Positions 33,777-42,446 of a stretch of 64,000 nt of DNA are shown here, piece by piece. Source of the DNA: an uncultured Rickettsiales bacterium. Its GTDB lineage: Bacteria > Pseudomonadota > Alphaproteobacteria > UBA8366. Below the pieces are notes generated by a model. It did no database searches and was not told the origin of the DNA. It saw only the letters and a program-made list of their open reading frames with translations. Location: the NCBI GenBank assembly GCA_913046825.1, contig CAJWTF010000003.1, positions 11,487 through 75,486 on the forward strand, in the 5' to 3' direction. Made by a program: the position numbers and the translations under genes. Each line of letters opens with the position of its first letter. The first letter of the stretch is position 1.

Positions 33777-34142
33777 ATGCTCAAAGACGCCGAAGACACG
33801 CTCATCGAAGACGACGTCACTGACGAAGAGGCGAGCGAAATCTATTGCGCTGCCTGTGGGCACCTCGTCACTCGGACGGATTGACGCCTGACATTCGATG
33901 GCGCGCACGAACACACCCTCTTTAATCCGTCCAGAATTTTGTTCCGGGTTCTTTGCCTGAAGGAAGTGCCGGGGGCCGACACGCCGGGGGAGGCCACAAC
34001 TGAATTCTCTTGGTTCAATGGCCATGCCTGGCGGATCGCGTTCTGTGGCGGGTGTGTCACGCATCTCGGTTGGCGCTTCGAGGGTACCGGTGTCTTCTTC
34101 GGTCTGGTGAAGCCGAAACTGACGATGAGAAAGCCTGGATAG
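33777..34142 (+). pseudogene. CULT-domain (cereblon-like) protein with one in-frame TGA
   Basis: A 121-codon frame matches the bacterial stand-alone CULT domain. Zinc-binding pairs are Cys24 and Cys27 (C-A-A-C) and Cys90 and Cys93 (C-G-G-C). H-E-H-T-L-F-N-P, F-S-W-F-N-G and H-L-G-W-R-F-E-G are family blocks. The three cage tryptophans fall at 79, 85 and 99, with the 6 and 14 residue spacing known from cereblon and MsCI4. Codon 36 (33882-33884) is TGA in T-R-T-D-stop-R-L, where the family usually has Trp. This is the only lesion, so decay is very recent, or it is a sequence error. The gene converges on msrA, with 7 bp between the stops. The natural ligand and role of CULT proteins in bacteria are unknown. 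Confidence 0.75.
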
Positions 34143-34149
34143 AGCGGCG

Positions 34150-34809
34150 CTACTCTGCCGCGACACCGATGCCCACGGGGCACGTCACGCCGGTGCCGCC
34201 GAGGCCGCAATAGCCGGACGGGTTCTTCGCCAAATACTGCTGGTGATAATCTTCAGCGTAGTAGTACTCCGGCGCGTCGAGGATTTCCGTCGTGATATCC
34301 GGGTGCCCGGCCTTGGCGAGTTCCGCTTGATAGGCGGCGCGGGATGCTTCGGCAGCAGCTTTTTGCGCGTCTGAATAGATGTAAATGCCCGAGCGATACT
34401 GCGTACCGATATCGTTGCCTTGGCGCATCCCTTGGGTCGGATTGTGGCCTTCCCAGAATTTTCCGAGCAAAGTTTGAAACGACACTTTCATCGGGTGATA
34501 GACAACCAGAACGACTTCGTTATGGCCGGTGCGGCCCGAACAGACTTCTTCGTAGGTCGGATTCGGCGTGATGCCGGCGGCGTAGCCGACCGATGTTGAG
34601 AAGACGCCTTCCGTTTGCCAGAAGATGCGTTCAGCGCCCCAGAAGCACCCGAGGCCGAAAATGACTTTCTCGGTGCCTTGCGGGAACGGGCCTTTCAGCG
34701 GGTTCCTGTTTAAGAAATGGCTCGCCGGCACCGGCATCTCGGCGCTACGTCCTGGCAGGGCCGTCTCGGTGGTTGGTAGTTCCAATTTTTTAGGCGATGT
34801 GAAAAACAT
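34150..34809 (-). CDS. msrA: Peptide-methionine (S)-S-oxide reductase
   Basis: A 219-residue MsrA that repairs oxidised methionine. [11 protein letters not shown] holds the catalytic Cys, G-H-N-E-V-V and [11 protein letters not shown] follow, and the C-terminal [13 protein letters not shown] provides resolving cysteines. The N-terminal 40 or so residues match the longer MsrA type. The start at ATG 34809 is followed by a natural M-F-F-T-S-P-K-K. An extension upstream is arginine- and proline-rich and is rejected. It diverges from the amine oxidase gene. Confidence 0.94.
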   Translation of the reverse strand: MFFTSPKKLELPTTETALPGRSAEMPVPASHFLNRNPLKGPFPQGTEKVIFGLGCFWGAERIFWQTEGVFSTSVGYAAGITPNPTYEEVCSGRTGHNEVVLVVYHPMKVSFQTLLGKFWEGHNPTQGMRQGNDIGTQYRSGIYIYSDAQKAAAEASRAAYQAELAKAGHPDITTEILDAPEYYYAEDYHQQYLAKNPSGYCGLGGTGVTCPVGIGVAAE

Positions 34810-34922
34810 GATCGATATTCCCGTGCCTGCGTTTGCTGTCTGGTTGTATATTGGGGATAGGTGAGCCCATCGGCAAGGTTTTGCCGCGTTTGGCCATGTC
34901 ACATTTGCGGGAAGGAACGGAC

Positions 34923-36167
34923 GTGTCGGGGGAGCCGGATGTCGTGATTGTCGGCGCGGGGGCGGCGGGAATCTCCGCTGCGCGCACTCTGTGCGATGCC
35001 GGTCTCGTGGTGGTTGTGCTGGAAGCAAAGGACCGGATCGGTGGCCGCGCCTATACGGATGACGAGAGCGTCGGCATCGCGTGGGACCAAGGGGCGCATT
35101 GGTTGCACGATCAAGGGCGCAACTTTTTCGCGGAGTTTGCCACCGCCCAAGAAATTACGCTGGAGCCAGTTGCCGAAGGTAAGCGGATATGGACCGAGAA
35201 GGGATGGGCGGATACGGGATACGTTCGCGATTACGAAGCCTATTGTGACCTCGTTTTCGACCGCATCCAAAGATTGGGCGTCGCCGCTGAAGATGTAGCG
35301 ATCTCGGATGCGGTGCCCTATCACTTCCAATTTCGCCCAATGTTCGAGTCTTGGTATGCGGCACTCTCCGGCATGGAGCCGGAGCGTAGCTCCGCCTTCG
35401 ACGATTATCGCTATCTGGACGATACGGGAGATCGCCGAGTGCGTTGCGGTTACGGCGCTTTATTGGCGCAATACGGTGAAGGTATTCCTCTTTCTCTCTC
35501 GACCCCTGTGCGGGGGATCGATTGGTCGGGCACGGATGTGGTGGTTGAGACTTCGGGCGGCACGCTGCGCGCGAAAGCTGTCATTGTTACGGTCTCGAAC
35601 AATGTCCTGGCGGCGGACGCGATACGGTTTGCGCCGCGCCTCCCCGGTCCGCTCGTCGAGGCCTTCACAAACATACCGCTCGGTGAGGCGGAGAAAGTCG
35701 CGATTGCATTCGACCGTGATGTCTTCGGGTTGGACGATGCGCATGTTGCCTACGTTCACGCGACGAACGAGGCGGTACGGTTCCAGATACGCCCGTTCGA
35801 TGAGAATATCGCCGTCGCCTATATGGCGGGCCAGTTTGCCAGATCGATCTCCAAGATCGGGGAAGATGAGATGACCGCGTTTGCGGTCGACCGCCTGGTC
35901 GATGCGTTCGGCACCGATATCCGAAATGTAATCACCGCTACGAAAGCGACCGGATGGTGCGAAGACCCGCATATTCGCGGCGGTTACTCGACAGCGCGTT
36001 TGGGTTATGCGGACGATCGCTTCACGCTGGCGGAGCCTGTTGGCGAGCGCCTCTATTTCGCGGGCGAAGCTCACGCGGTCAACGCTTATGGCACCGTGCA
36101 TGGTGCCCACAACTCAGGTGTCGAGACCGCGGAGCGTGTCATCCGACAGCTTAACGGAGCGTCGTGA
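34923..36167 (+). CDS. FAD-dependent amine oxidase family protein
   Basis: A 414-residue flavoprotein. [14 protein letters not shown] near the N terminus and [10 protein letters not shown] form the dinucleotide-binding fold and the GG motif. The C-terminal R-L-Y-F-A-G-E-A-H ... G-T-V-H-G-A fits the FAD-binding end of the monoamine and polyamine oxidase family. It would oxidise an amine or saturated C-C bond. I start it at GTG 34923, preceded by GGAAGGAAC at good spacing. ATG at 34896 has no such site. Confidence 0.88.
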   Translation: MSGEPDVVIVGAGAAGISAARTLCDAGLVVVVLEAKDRIGGRAYTDDESVGIAWDQGAHWLHDQGRNFFAEFATAQEITLEPVAEGKRIWTEKGWADTGYVRDYEAYCDLVFDRIQRLGVAAEDVAISDAVPYHFQFRPMFESWYAALSGMEPERSSAFDDYRYLDDTGDRRVRCGYGALLAQYGEGIPLSLSTPVRGIDWSGTDVVVETSGGTLRAKAVIVTVSNNVLAADAIRFAPRLPGPLVEAFTNIPLGEAEKVAIAFDRDVFGLDDAHVAYVHATNEAVRFQIRPFDENIAVAYMAGQFARSISKIGEDEMTAFAVDRLVDAFGTDIRNVITATKATGWCEDPHIRGGYSTARLGYADDRFTLAEPVGERLYFAGEAHAVNAYGTVHGAHNSGVETAERVIRQLNGAS

Positions 36168-36236
36168 TTGAGCATTGGGGTTCGATATGGCGGCTTTGCG
36201 CGCCATACTTATTGCTAAGAATTTTGGAGGATTATC

Positions 36237-37646
36237 ATGGCGCTCGATCAAGTGATGTCGGTTGGAAACGGCGCGACGGAACCTGTCCTGAAACAATTGG
36301 CCGATTGGGCCGGTGACGTCTCGCCGGATTGGCCGGAACTGGCGCTCGAACGGGCAGCACATGCCTTCGGAGATACGGTCGCTTGCATGATCGCGGGAGC
36401 GGATGACGCCAGTCCGGCGAATGTACGGCGCGGTGTGTCCGCTTGGGGCAGCGGTCCGTCCTCGGTCGCGGGGCAAACCGAGAAGTTGCCCGCACCCTGG
36501 GCTGCGATGGCGAATGGTACGGCGGCCCATGCGCTGGATTATGACGACAACGTCCAAGTGGTGTTGGGGCATACCTCTGCAGTTCAGGTGCCGGCGCTTT
36601 TGGCGCTGGGCGAGGCGATCGGGGCGAGCGGTCAGCAATTGGTCGATGCCTATATCGTTGGGTTTGAAATCCAAATGGCCTTGGGGCGGGGTGTGAATTG
36701 GTCGCATTACAATATCGGTTGGCATTCGACCTCGACCATTATCGGTATCGGAACGGCGGGGGCGTGCGCGCGGCTACTCGGCCTTGACCGCCTGGGTATG
36801 GCGCATGCGCTTAGCCTCGGCACGTCGATGGCATGCGGGCCGAAAGCGCAGTTCGGCTCGATGGCGAAATCCTTTCATGCAGGACTCTCCGCCCAGCATG
36901 CGTTGACCGCGGCGCAACTCGCGGCCGCGGGTCTAGAAGGTCGGATGGAAGTTTTGGAAGCACCGATGGGCTTTCTCGAGCTTTTCGGTGGCAATTTTCC
37001 ACCCGGGTGGGAGAAGTCGCTCGAAAGATTCGGCGAGGAGTTGGCAATTCTGGAACATGGTATCGTCCCCAAGCGTCATCCTTGTTGTGCCTCGACCCAT
37101 AAATGTCTCGACGCGGTGCTCGACCTGCGGCGCGAACACGGGTTCACGGCGGATGAAGTCGACAGCGTCCATACGGTCGTCGGCAGTTCCAACAAGCGGA
37201 ACCTCTCCTACGACGACCCGCAAACCGACCGTGAGGCGAAATTCTCGATGCAATATTGCGTGGCGCTTGGTCTGGTACAGGATCATCTACGCATCGCCGA
37301 TTTTGCACCGGAAGCCGTCTTCCGCCCGGAACTGCGGGCGCTGATCCCCCGCATCACCATGGATGCGTTTCCGGTTGAGATGGAACACGCGGCGACGACC
37401 CCGCCGGATCATGAAGTGACCGTGCGTTTAAAGGACGGCCGTGTGCTGGAGACAACTCGAGCCCATCCTCGAGGCACAATCGACGATCCGTTCGACGAGG
37501 CCGATCGTATCGCGAAATTCGCCGACTGTGTGGCTGGAAGATTGAATGAGGCGGAGAGCACGGAGCTGAGCACGCTTCTATCGACTTTCCGCGAATTGGA
37601 AGAGCTGGAGCCTGTCACCCGGTTCTTGCGCTTCGACGCAGGGTAG
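36237..37646 (+). CDS. MmgE/PrpD family protein
   Basis: A 469-residue MmgE/PrpD protein, the family of 2-methylcitrate dehydratase, cis-aconitate decarboxylase and related lyases. H-A-L-D-Y-D-D near residue 98 and K-R-H-P-C-C-A-S-T-H near 280 are the usual active-site blocks, and W-H-S-T-S-T-I follows the first. TTTTGGAGGATT precedes the ATG. The next gene, an aconitase-family large subunit, starts 5 bp later, so both act on related tricarboxylate or branched dicarboxylate substrates (inference). Confidence 0.9.
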   Translation: MALDQVMSVGNGATEPVLKQLADWAGDVSPDWPELALERAAHAFGDTVACMIAGADDASPANVRRGVSAWGSGPSSVAGQTEKLPAPWAAMANGTAAHALDYDDNVQVVLGHTSAVQVPALLALGEAIGASGQQLVDAYIVGFEIQMALGRGVNWSHYNIGWHSTSTIIGIGTAGACARLLGLDRLGMAHALSLGTSMACGPKAQFGSMAKSFHAGLSAQHALTAAQLAAAGLEGRMEVLEAPMGFLELFGGNFPPGWEKSLERFGEELAILEHGIVPKRHPCCASTHKCLDAVLDLRREHGFTADEVDSVHTVVGSSNKRNLSYDDPQTDREAKFSMQYCVALGLVQDHLRIADFAPEAVFRPELRALIPRITMDAFPVEMEHAATTPPDHEVTVRLKDGRVLETTRAHPRGTIDDPFDEADRIAKFADCVAGRLNEAESTELSTLLSTFRELEELEPVTRFLRFDAG

Positions 37647-37651
37647 CTTTC

Positions 37652-38899
37652 ATGGGACACACAATTACTGAGAAAATTCTCGCCGTGCATTCGGGACAAA
37701 GTTCCGTCGTGCCGGGCGATATCGTCATGGCCGATCTGGACCTTGTCGTCGATCTGGACATTGTCTTCGGCATCACTGGCGGACATCAGACGCCGACCCG
37801 AGTATTCGATCCGGACAAGATTGTCGTTGTCGCAGACCACACCGTCCCGGCACCGAGCATCGCCGCCGCCAACGCGATGAAACGGATGCGTCAATTCGTT
37901 GACAAGTTCGGTATCGAAAAATTCTATGACGAAGGGCGGCATGGCATCGCCCATGTGGTCTTGGGCGAAGATGGATTGGCGCTCCCCGGAATGACGCTCG
38001 CCTGTGACGATTCGCATTCCTGCTCCTCAGGTGCCCTCAACTGCCTTGCGCGCGGCTTAGGCTTGGCGGATATGATGTATGCGCTCTGCAAGGGGCAGGC
38101 GTGGTACATGGTCGGGCCGACCGTGAAGCTGATCCTCGACGGCGATCTTGGCGAGCGTGTCTATGCCCGCGATATCCTGCATCACATCGCCCATATTCAC
38201 GGAGCCTTTCCAGGCCGCAATCTGGAATGGGACGGCGACACCATTTCCGCCATGCCGATGCAGGGGAGATTTACCCTGGCGACGCTATCGGCGGAGCTCT
38301 CGGCGGAATTTTCACTATTCCGCCACGATGACGTTCTTGCCTCGTATCTCGATGGCCGGGCGTCGAAACCGTATGAGCCGGTCGACCCTGATCCCAATGC
38401 AACGTATGAACAGACAATCCGGATCGATGTGTCAGATCTGGAGCCGTTAGTGGTCTTACCACACAAGGTCGCGCATAACGCTTGCCCGGCGACTGAGCTA
38501 TCTGAGACAAAAATCGACCAAGCCTTTATCGGGTCTTGCGCCAATGGCCGGATCGAGGATTTTGCCATCGCAGCCGAGATAATGGCCGGCCGCCAAGTTG
38601 CCCCCGGCGTGCGCATGATCGTAACGCCGGGAAGCCAAAGTGTTTTTATGGAAGCCATGGCGAAAGGCTATGTAGCGACCTTGATGGACGCCGGTGCGGT
38701 GGTCACCAATTCCACCTGCGGAGCTTGCTACGGCGGCCATATGGGAGTGCTCGGCGATGGCGAGGTGTGCATCACCGCCAGCACGCGAAATTTCCAGGGC
38801 CGCATGGGCAGCGCCGAGGCGGATATTTATCTGGGATCACCGGCAACGGTCGCGGCTTCCGCCGTACGGGGTGTCATAACCGATCCACGGGAGATTTGA
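37652..38899 (+). CDS. Aconitase-family hydro-lyase, large subunit (LeuC-like)
   Basis: A 415-residue large subunit of the isopropylmalate/homoaconitate/dimethylmalate dehydratase group. D-D-S-H-S-C-S-S-G-A is near residue 115, I-G-S-C-A-N-G-R-I-E-D-F supplies the first cluster Cys, and N-S-T-C-G-A-C-Y-G-G-H supplies the other two for a [4Fe-4S] cluster. V-A-D-H-T-V-P matches the substrate loop. It pairs with the small subunit 3 bp downstream. The link to MmgE/PrpD and the absence of leuB point to a catabolic 2,3-dimethylmalate, citraconate or similar hydration rather than leucine synthesis (inference). Confidence 0.9.
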   Translation: MGHTITEKILAVHSGQSSVVPGDIVMADLDLVVDLDIVFGITGGHQTPTRVFDPDKIVVVADHTVPAPSIAAANAMKRMRQFVDKFGIEKFYDEGRHGIAHVVLGEDGLALPGMTLACDDSHSCSSGALNCLARGLGLADMMYALCKGQAWYMVGPTVKLILDGDLGERVYARDILHHIAHIHGAFPGRNLEWDGDTISAMPMQGRFTLATLSAELSAEFSLFRHDDVLASYLDGRASKPYEPVDPDPNATYEQTIRIDVSDLEPLVVLPHKVAHNACPATELSETKIDQAFIGSCANGRIEDFAIAAEIMAGRQVAPGVRMIVTPGSQSVFMEAMAKGYVATLMDAGAVVTNSTCGACYGGHMGVLGDGEVCITASTRNFQGRMGSAEADIYLGSPATVAASAVRGVITDPREI

Positions 38900-38902
38900 G
38901 TC

Positions 38903-39409
38903 ATGGCTTTGCAAATCGAAGGGACCGCTTGGGTTTTCGGCGACGATATCAACACGGATTTGATATTACCGGGGGCCGCATTTTTGCTGCCGGTAGAGGA
39001 GCAGATCAAATATTGCTTTTCCGCCAATAGGCCCGGCTGGTGCGACGAAGTGCAGCCCGGTGACGTGATCATTGCGGGCACGAATTTTGGCCTCGGATCG
39101 GCGCGGCCGATCGGCAACGTCTTCGCGCGGCTCGGGGTCGCCGGAATCGTCGCTGCTTCCTTCAATGGGTTGGGTCTGCGGAACTGTGTAAATTATGGCG
39201 TTCATGTCCTTCCTTCCCCGGATGCAGTCGGTGCGATTGCCGATGGCGACCGGGTCGCGATCGATTGGGAAGCGGGGACCATCCGAAATTTCACGCAGGG
39301 CAACGACGTCTCGGGTAACCCGGTTCCGAGGGCGCTTCTGGATATCGCGGAGGCGGGCGGTGTCGTGCCGGTCTTGCGGGCGGAAGGCCTGCTGGAAGAC
39401 GCAGAATAA
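38903..39409 (+). CDS. Aconitase-family hydro-lyase, small subunit (LeuD-like)
   Basis: A 168-residue small subunit that forms the mobile swivel domain. D-D-I-N-T-D-L-I-L-P-G near the N terminus and A-G-T-N-F-G-L-G-S-A-R-P carry the substrate-recognising and catalytic Ser loop. The usual length is 160-200 residues. It starts 3 bp after the large subunit stop and is certainly in the same operon. A sulfurtransferase-like gene follows after 60 bp. Confidence 0.9.
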   Translation: MALQIEGTAWVFGDDINTDLILPGAAFLLPVEEQIKYCFSANRPGWCDEVQPGDVIIAGTNFGLGSARPIGNVFARLGVAGIVAASFNGLGLRNCVNYGVHVLPSPDAVGAIADGDRVAIDWEAGTIRNFTQGNDVSGNPVPRALLDIAEAGGVVPVLRAEGLLEDAE

Positions 39410-39469
39410 ATCTTAATTGACCGGAGGCTCTTTTCTCATCCGCCTTCGCACCTTAAATAGACCTCCGTA

Positions 39470-39694
39470 ATGGATGAATTTCTCGATACCAAAGGTTTGG
39501 CCTGCCCGCTGCCGGTACTGAAGACGCGCCGCCTGATGAAGAAAATGGAGCCGGGCAAGGTGCTTACCGTGGAGGCAACGGACCCGGCATCCGTGATAGA
39601 TTTCAATCATTTCTGCAATACGACCGGAAATGAAATGGTCGAGCATACAGAGACTGATGGTGTGTTTACCTATGTGATCCGTTGTAGCGCGTGA
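39470..39694 (+). CDS. TusA-family sulfurtransferase
   Basis: A 74-residue protein with T-K-G-L-A-C-P-L-P-V-L-K, in which Cys12-Pro-x-Pro is the TusA signature. Cys12 would carry a persulfide. In E. coli TusA passes sulfur to tRNA thiolation. Other paralogues feed molybdenum cofactor or sulfur-oxidising pathways. No other tus gene is present. It lies between the hydro-lyase small subunit and a PLP dehydratase and overlaps neither. Confidence 0.9.
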   Translation: MDEFLDTKGLACPLPVLKTRRLMKKMEPGKVLTVEATDPASVIDFNHFCNTTGNEMVEHTETDGVFTYVIRCSA

Positions 39695-39704
39695 TCGGCA
39701 TACC

Positions 39705-40643
39705 GTGAAACCAAAACAATTCCGCGCTGCCATTGAAGAGAGCGCGGGCCGCATCGCGCCTTATATCCGCCGCACGCCGACAGTGAGTTTGGCGGCGGGA
39801 GAAATGGGTTTGGCGTTTCCCGTCACGCTAAAACTCGAGTGTTTGCAACATACTGGATCGTTCAAGGCACGGGGTGCTTTCAATAAATTACTGAGCAACG
39901 AAGTGCCGGCCTCCGGGGTCAATGCGGCGTCGGGTGGAAATCACGGCGTTGCGGTGGCTTATGCGGCGCGGGTTTTGGGCCATAAGGCTGATATTTTCGT
40001 GCCGGAGATTTCAGCGGCCGTGAAAATCCAGCGGCTTCGCGAATACGGTGCTCAGGTGAATATCATCGGTGAGAATTATGCCGAGGCGTTAGCGGCGAGC
40101 GAAGCGCGCGTTGCGGCGACCGGCGCCCTGGTCGTGCATGCCTACGATCAACCGGAAGCCGTGGCGGGGCAGGGCACTACGGCGCGTGAACTGGAGGAGC
40201 AAGAAGGCGAATTCGATACGATCCTTGTAGCCGTCGGTGGCGGTGGATTTATAGGCGGTATCGCGGCCTGGCATCAGGGGAAGACCCGCGTCGTTGGGGT
40301 AGAGCCCAAACTTGCACCGACGCTGCACGCAGCCCGGGAAGCCGGAGTGCCCGTCGATGTCGCGGTTGGCGGGATTGCTGCCGATGCATTAGGAGCCAGA
40401 CGTATAGGCAACTACGGATTCGAAATCGCGGATGCCTATATCGACCAGTTGGCCATGGTCGAAGATACGTCCATTCGCGCCGCTCAATTGCGGCTCTGGA
40501 ATGAGTTGCGGATCATCGCGGAGCCCGCGGGAGCGGCGGCGCTCGCGGCACTGACGTCGGAGGTCTACCGGCCCGAGAAAGACGAACGGGTCGCGGTCAT
40601 GATCTGTGGCAGCAATACCGACCCGTCGATGCTGGCAGCCTGA
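39705..40643 (+). CDS. Threonine/serine dehydratase-like PLP protein
   Basis: A 312-residue fold-type II PLP enzyme. The Schiff-base Lys54 is in H-T-G-S-F-K-A-R-G-A, A-S-G-G-N-H-G is near 84, and the phosphate loop is V-G-G-G-G-F-I-G-G. It lacks the C-terminal ACT regulatory domain of biosynthetic IlvA and so is of the catabolic type, acting on threonine, serine or hydroxyaspartate. The start is GTG at 39705, 10 bp after the TusA stop. Confidence 0.92.
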   Translation: MKPKQFRAAIEESAGRIAPYIRRTPTVSLAAGEMGLAFPVTLKLECLQHTGSFKARGAFNKLLSNEVPASGVNAASGGNHGVAVAYAARVLGHKADIFVPEISAAVKIQRLREYGAQVNIIGENYAEALAASEARVAATGALVVHAYDQPEAVAGQGTTARELEEQEGEFDTILVAVGGGGFIGGIAAWHQGKTRVVGVEPKLAPTLHAAREAGVPVDVAVGGIAADALGARRIGNYGFEIADAYIDQLAMVEDTSIRAAQLRLWNELRIIAEPAGAAALAALTSEVYRPEKDERVAVMICGSNTDPSMLAA

Positions 40644-40710
40644 CCCTTTGCCGATTGGCAATTTCCGACAATCTTAATATCTAGGATATTCCGCGATTTA
40701 GGGAAATGTT

Positions 40711-41541
40711 ATGGCGCTCACTATTACACCGTTATCCGATACCATTGGGGCCGAGGTTGCCGGAGCCGTCCTGTCGCATTCCGCCCCGGCGGGTGATGTA
40801 GCTGCGATCCGGCAGGCGCTGATCGATCATCTGGTCATTGTCATCCGGGATCAATCTCTCGATCCGGAACAACTACTCGCGGCGCTGCGCTTGTTTGGCG
40901 ATACGATGGAGCAGCATCTGACCGACACGCTGATGGAAGCACATCCGGAGATCGCGGTGCTGGACAGTCGCGCCATGCCACCAGACAAACAGGGCCGCGT
41001 TATTCCTTTCGGCGGGCGGGATTGGCACACTGACCACACCAATCACGCGCGACCGCCAAAATACACTGCGCTTTATGCACTGAAATTGCCGCCCGCCGGT
41101 GGCGATACAAGCTTCGCGAACATGCATGTCGCTTATGCGTCCTTGCCGGAAGATGAGCGCGCCGAATTGTCGGGGCTGCAGACGGTCAACAAGATCGAAG
41201 ATTTCGGCTATATCAATGAAGAAGCGCAGGAAAAATTCGGAACACTGCCGATCCATCCGCTGATTCGCACCCATCCGGACACGGGAAAGAAAGCACTCTA
41301 TGTGCATCCTGGCAAGCTCGAGCGGATCGTCGGGCGCGAACCCGACGAAAGCCAAAAATTCATCAACGGATTGCTGGACCGTGTCATTACGCCCGTGAAT
41401 ACCTATCGCCATCAATGGCGGCAAGGCGATCTTCTGCTGACGGATAACCGCGCGGTGCTGCATCTGGCGCACCGGGATTACGATATGGCCGAAGGCCGGG
41501 TGATGCACCGGGTGATCCTGCAGGGCGAGGTGCCGGTTTAA
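40711..41541 (+). CDS. TauD/TfdA-family 2-oxoglutarate dioxygenase (1)
   Basis: A 276-residue Fe(II)/2-oxoglutarate oxygenase. The proximal iron ligands are in D-W-H-T-D-H-T. The distal block is T-D-N-R-A-V-L-H-L-A-H-R-D-Y, and R-V-M-H-R-V-I-L ends with the 2OG-binding Arg. The family hydroxylates taurine, 2,4-D and many other compounds next to a heteroatom. Substrate residues cannot be assigned. The gene has its own leader of 67 bp and ends at a strong palindrome (41548-41645). Confidence 0.92.
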   Translation: MALTITPLSDTIGAEVAGAVLSHSAPAGDVAAIRQALIDHLVIVIRDQSLDPEQLLAALRLFGDTMEQHLTDTLMEAHPEIAVLDSRAMPPDKQGRVIPFGGRDWHTDHTNHARPPKYTALYALKLPPAGGDTSFANMHVAYASLPEDERAELSGLQTVNKIEDFGYINEEAQEKFGTLPIHPLIRTHPDTGKKALYVHPGKLERIVGREPDESQKFINGLLDRVITPVNTYRHQWRQGDLLLTDNRAVLHLAHRDYDMAEGRVMHRVILQGEVPV

Positions 41542-41547
41542 GCAAAG

Positions 41548-41645
41548 CCCCACCCTAACCCTCCCCCGCAAGCGGGAGAGGGGACGTTACTGAGCAGCTG
41601 GTTAAGAATTTCCTCTCCCGCTTGCGGGGGAGGGTTAGTGTGGGG
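41548..41645. repeat. Long palindromic repeat between convergent genes
   Basis: Arms CCCCACCCTAACCCTCCCCC... (41548-41581) and the complementary run at 41612-41645 pair at nearly every position around a 30 nt loop. It lies directly between the stops of the dioxygenase and the convergent aldolase and could terminate both. A shorter relative is at 45446-45477. Confidence 0.8.
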
Positions 41646-41646
41646 G

Positions 41647-42429
41647 TTACCCCATTCCCCGCACGACATCCGCCTGTTCCTTTGCCGCCTTCATCAGGAA
41701 CGGGAAGTCATTGCCTGCCAAGATCATCCGCGCGCCCATGGCGATGTAATCCTTCATGACCGCGGGATCGTAGATACCGCCCATGCCGAGGAACTTGCCG
41801 TGCTTCTCGCAGGCCGCCGCCGCGGTCTCGTAATGCTTGACGACGCGTGCATCTCCTATTTGGCCGGGGATGCCCATCTCCATGGTCAGGTCGCTGGTGC
41901 CGATCAACAGAGCATCGATCCCGTCGATGGCGGCCATGGCTTCCGCGTTCTCGATCGCTTCCTCGGTCTCGAGCATGACGATCAGTAAGGTGGCATTGTT
42001 GATCACCTCCGTCGCTTCGCCGACCGGCGTCGGCACGAAGTCGAGCTGCGGCAGGGAGCCGGTGATGGAGCGTTTGCCGATTGGGGGATACTTCACGTTC
42101 TCAACCATATTCTTGGCCGTCTGAATATCGTCGACATGCGGGACGACGATGCCTTGGGCACCGGTGTCGAGAATGCGGCTGGCGTGAAAATGCTGGAACC
42201 CCGGCACCCGCACGATGGGAGTGATACCGGCATCCTGCGCGGCGATGCAAATTTGGGCCGCGTTATCGATCGACATGGAATTGTGCTCCATATCGATGAA
42301 CAGCCAGTCGTAACCGGCGGTCTTCATCATCCTGCCGATCTCGACGACGCGGGTCATGCGCAGCCCGACACCGATGGCGAGCTCGCCCGCTTCCAGTTTC
42401 TGTTTCGCGACATTGACGATTTCGGCCAT
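41647..42429 (-). CDS. HpcH/HpaI-family aldolase
   Basis: A 260-residue class II pyruvate or ketoacid aldolase. F-I-D-M-E-H-N-S and V-V-P-H-V-D-D are barrel blocks, and M-L-E-T-E-E-A-I-E-N-A-E holds a metal-binding Glu. I-G-T-S-D-L-T-M-E-M-G supplies the Asp. It splits or forms 4-hydroxy-2-oxo acids, and macrophomate and 2,4-dihydroxyhept-2-ene-dioate are known substrates of relatives. It is transcribed after the dioxygenase at 42447, with 17 bp between them. Confidence 0.9.
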   Translation of the reverse strand: MAEIVNVAKQKLEAGELAIGVGLRMTRVVEIGRMMKTAGYDWLFIDMEHNSMSIDNAAQICIAAQDAGITPIVRVPGFQHFHASRILDTGAQGIVVPHVDDIQTAKNMVENVKYPPIGKRSITGSLPQLDFVPTPVGEATEVINNATLLIVMLETEEAIENAEAMAAIDGIDALLIGTSDLTMEMGIPGQIGDARVVKHYETAAAACEKHGKFLGMGGIYDPAVMKDYIAMGARMILAGNDFPFLMKAAKEQADVVRGMG

Positions 42430-42446
42430 GTATTGGGTTCCTTTGG

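Noticed and set aside
33882..33884. Selenocysteine or programmed stop-codon readthrough at the CULT TGA
   Set aside because: No SECIS-like hairpin is evident downstream, and the site matches a conserved Trp rather than Cys, so nonsense mutation or sequence error is simpler.
34810..35028. In-frame N-terminal extension of msrA
   Set aside because: The added residues are Pro- and Arg-rich with no similarity to MsrA, and the ATG at 34809 gives a natural start.
37652..39409. Firm assignment as leuC and leuD
   Set aside because: leuB and leuA are absent and the preceding MmgE/PrpD gene suggests a catabolic hydro-lyase.
41548..41645. Possible CRISPR array or phage attachment site
   Set aside because: Only a single palindromic unit is seen with no repeated spacer pattern and no integrase nearby.
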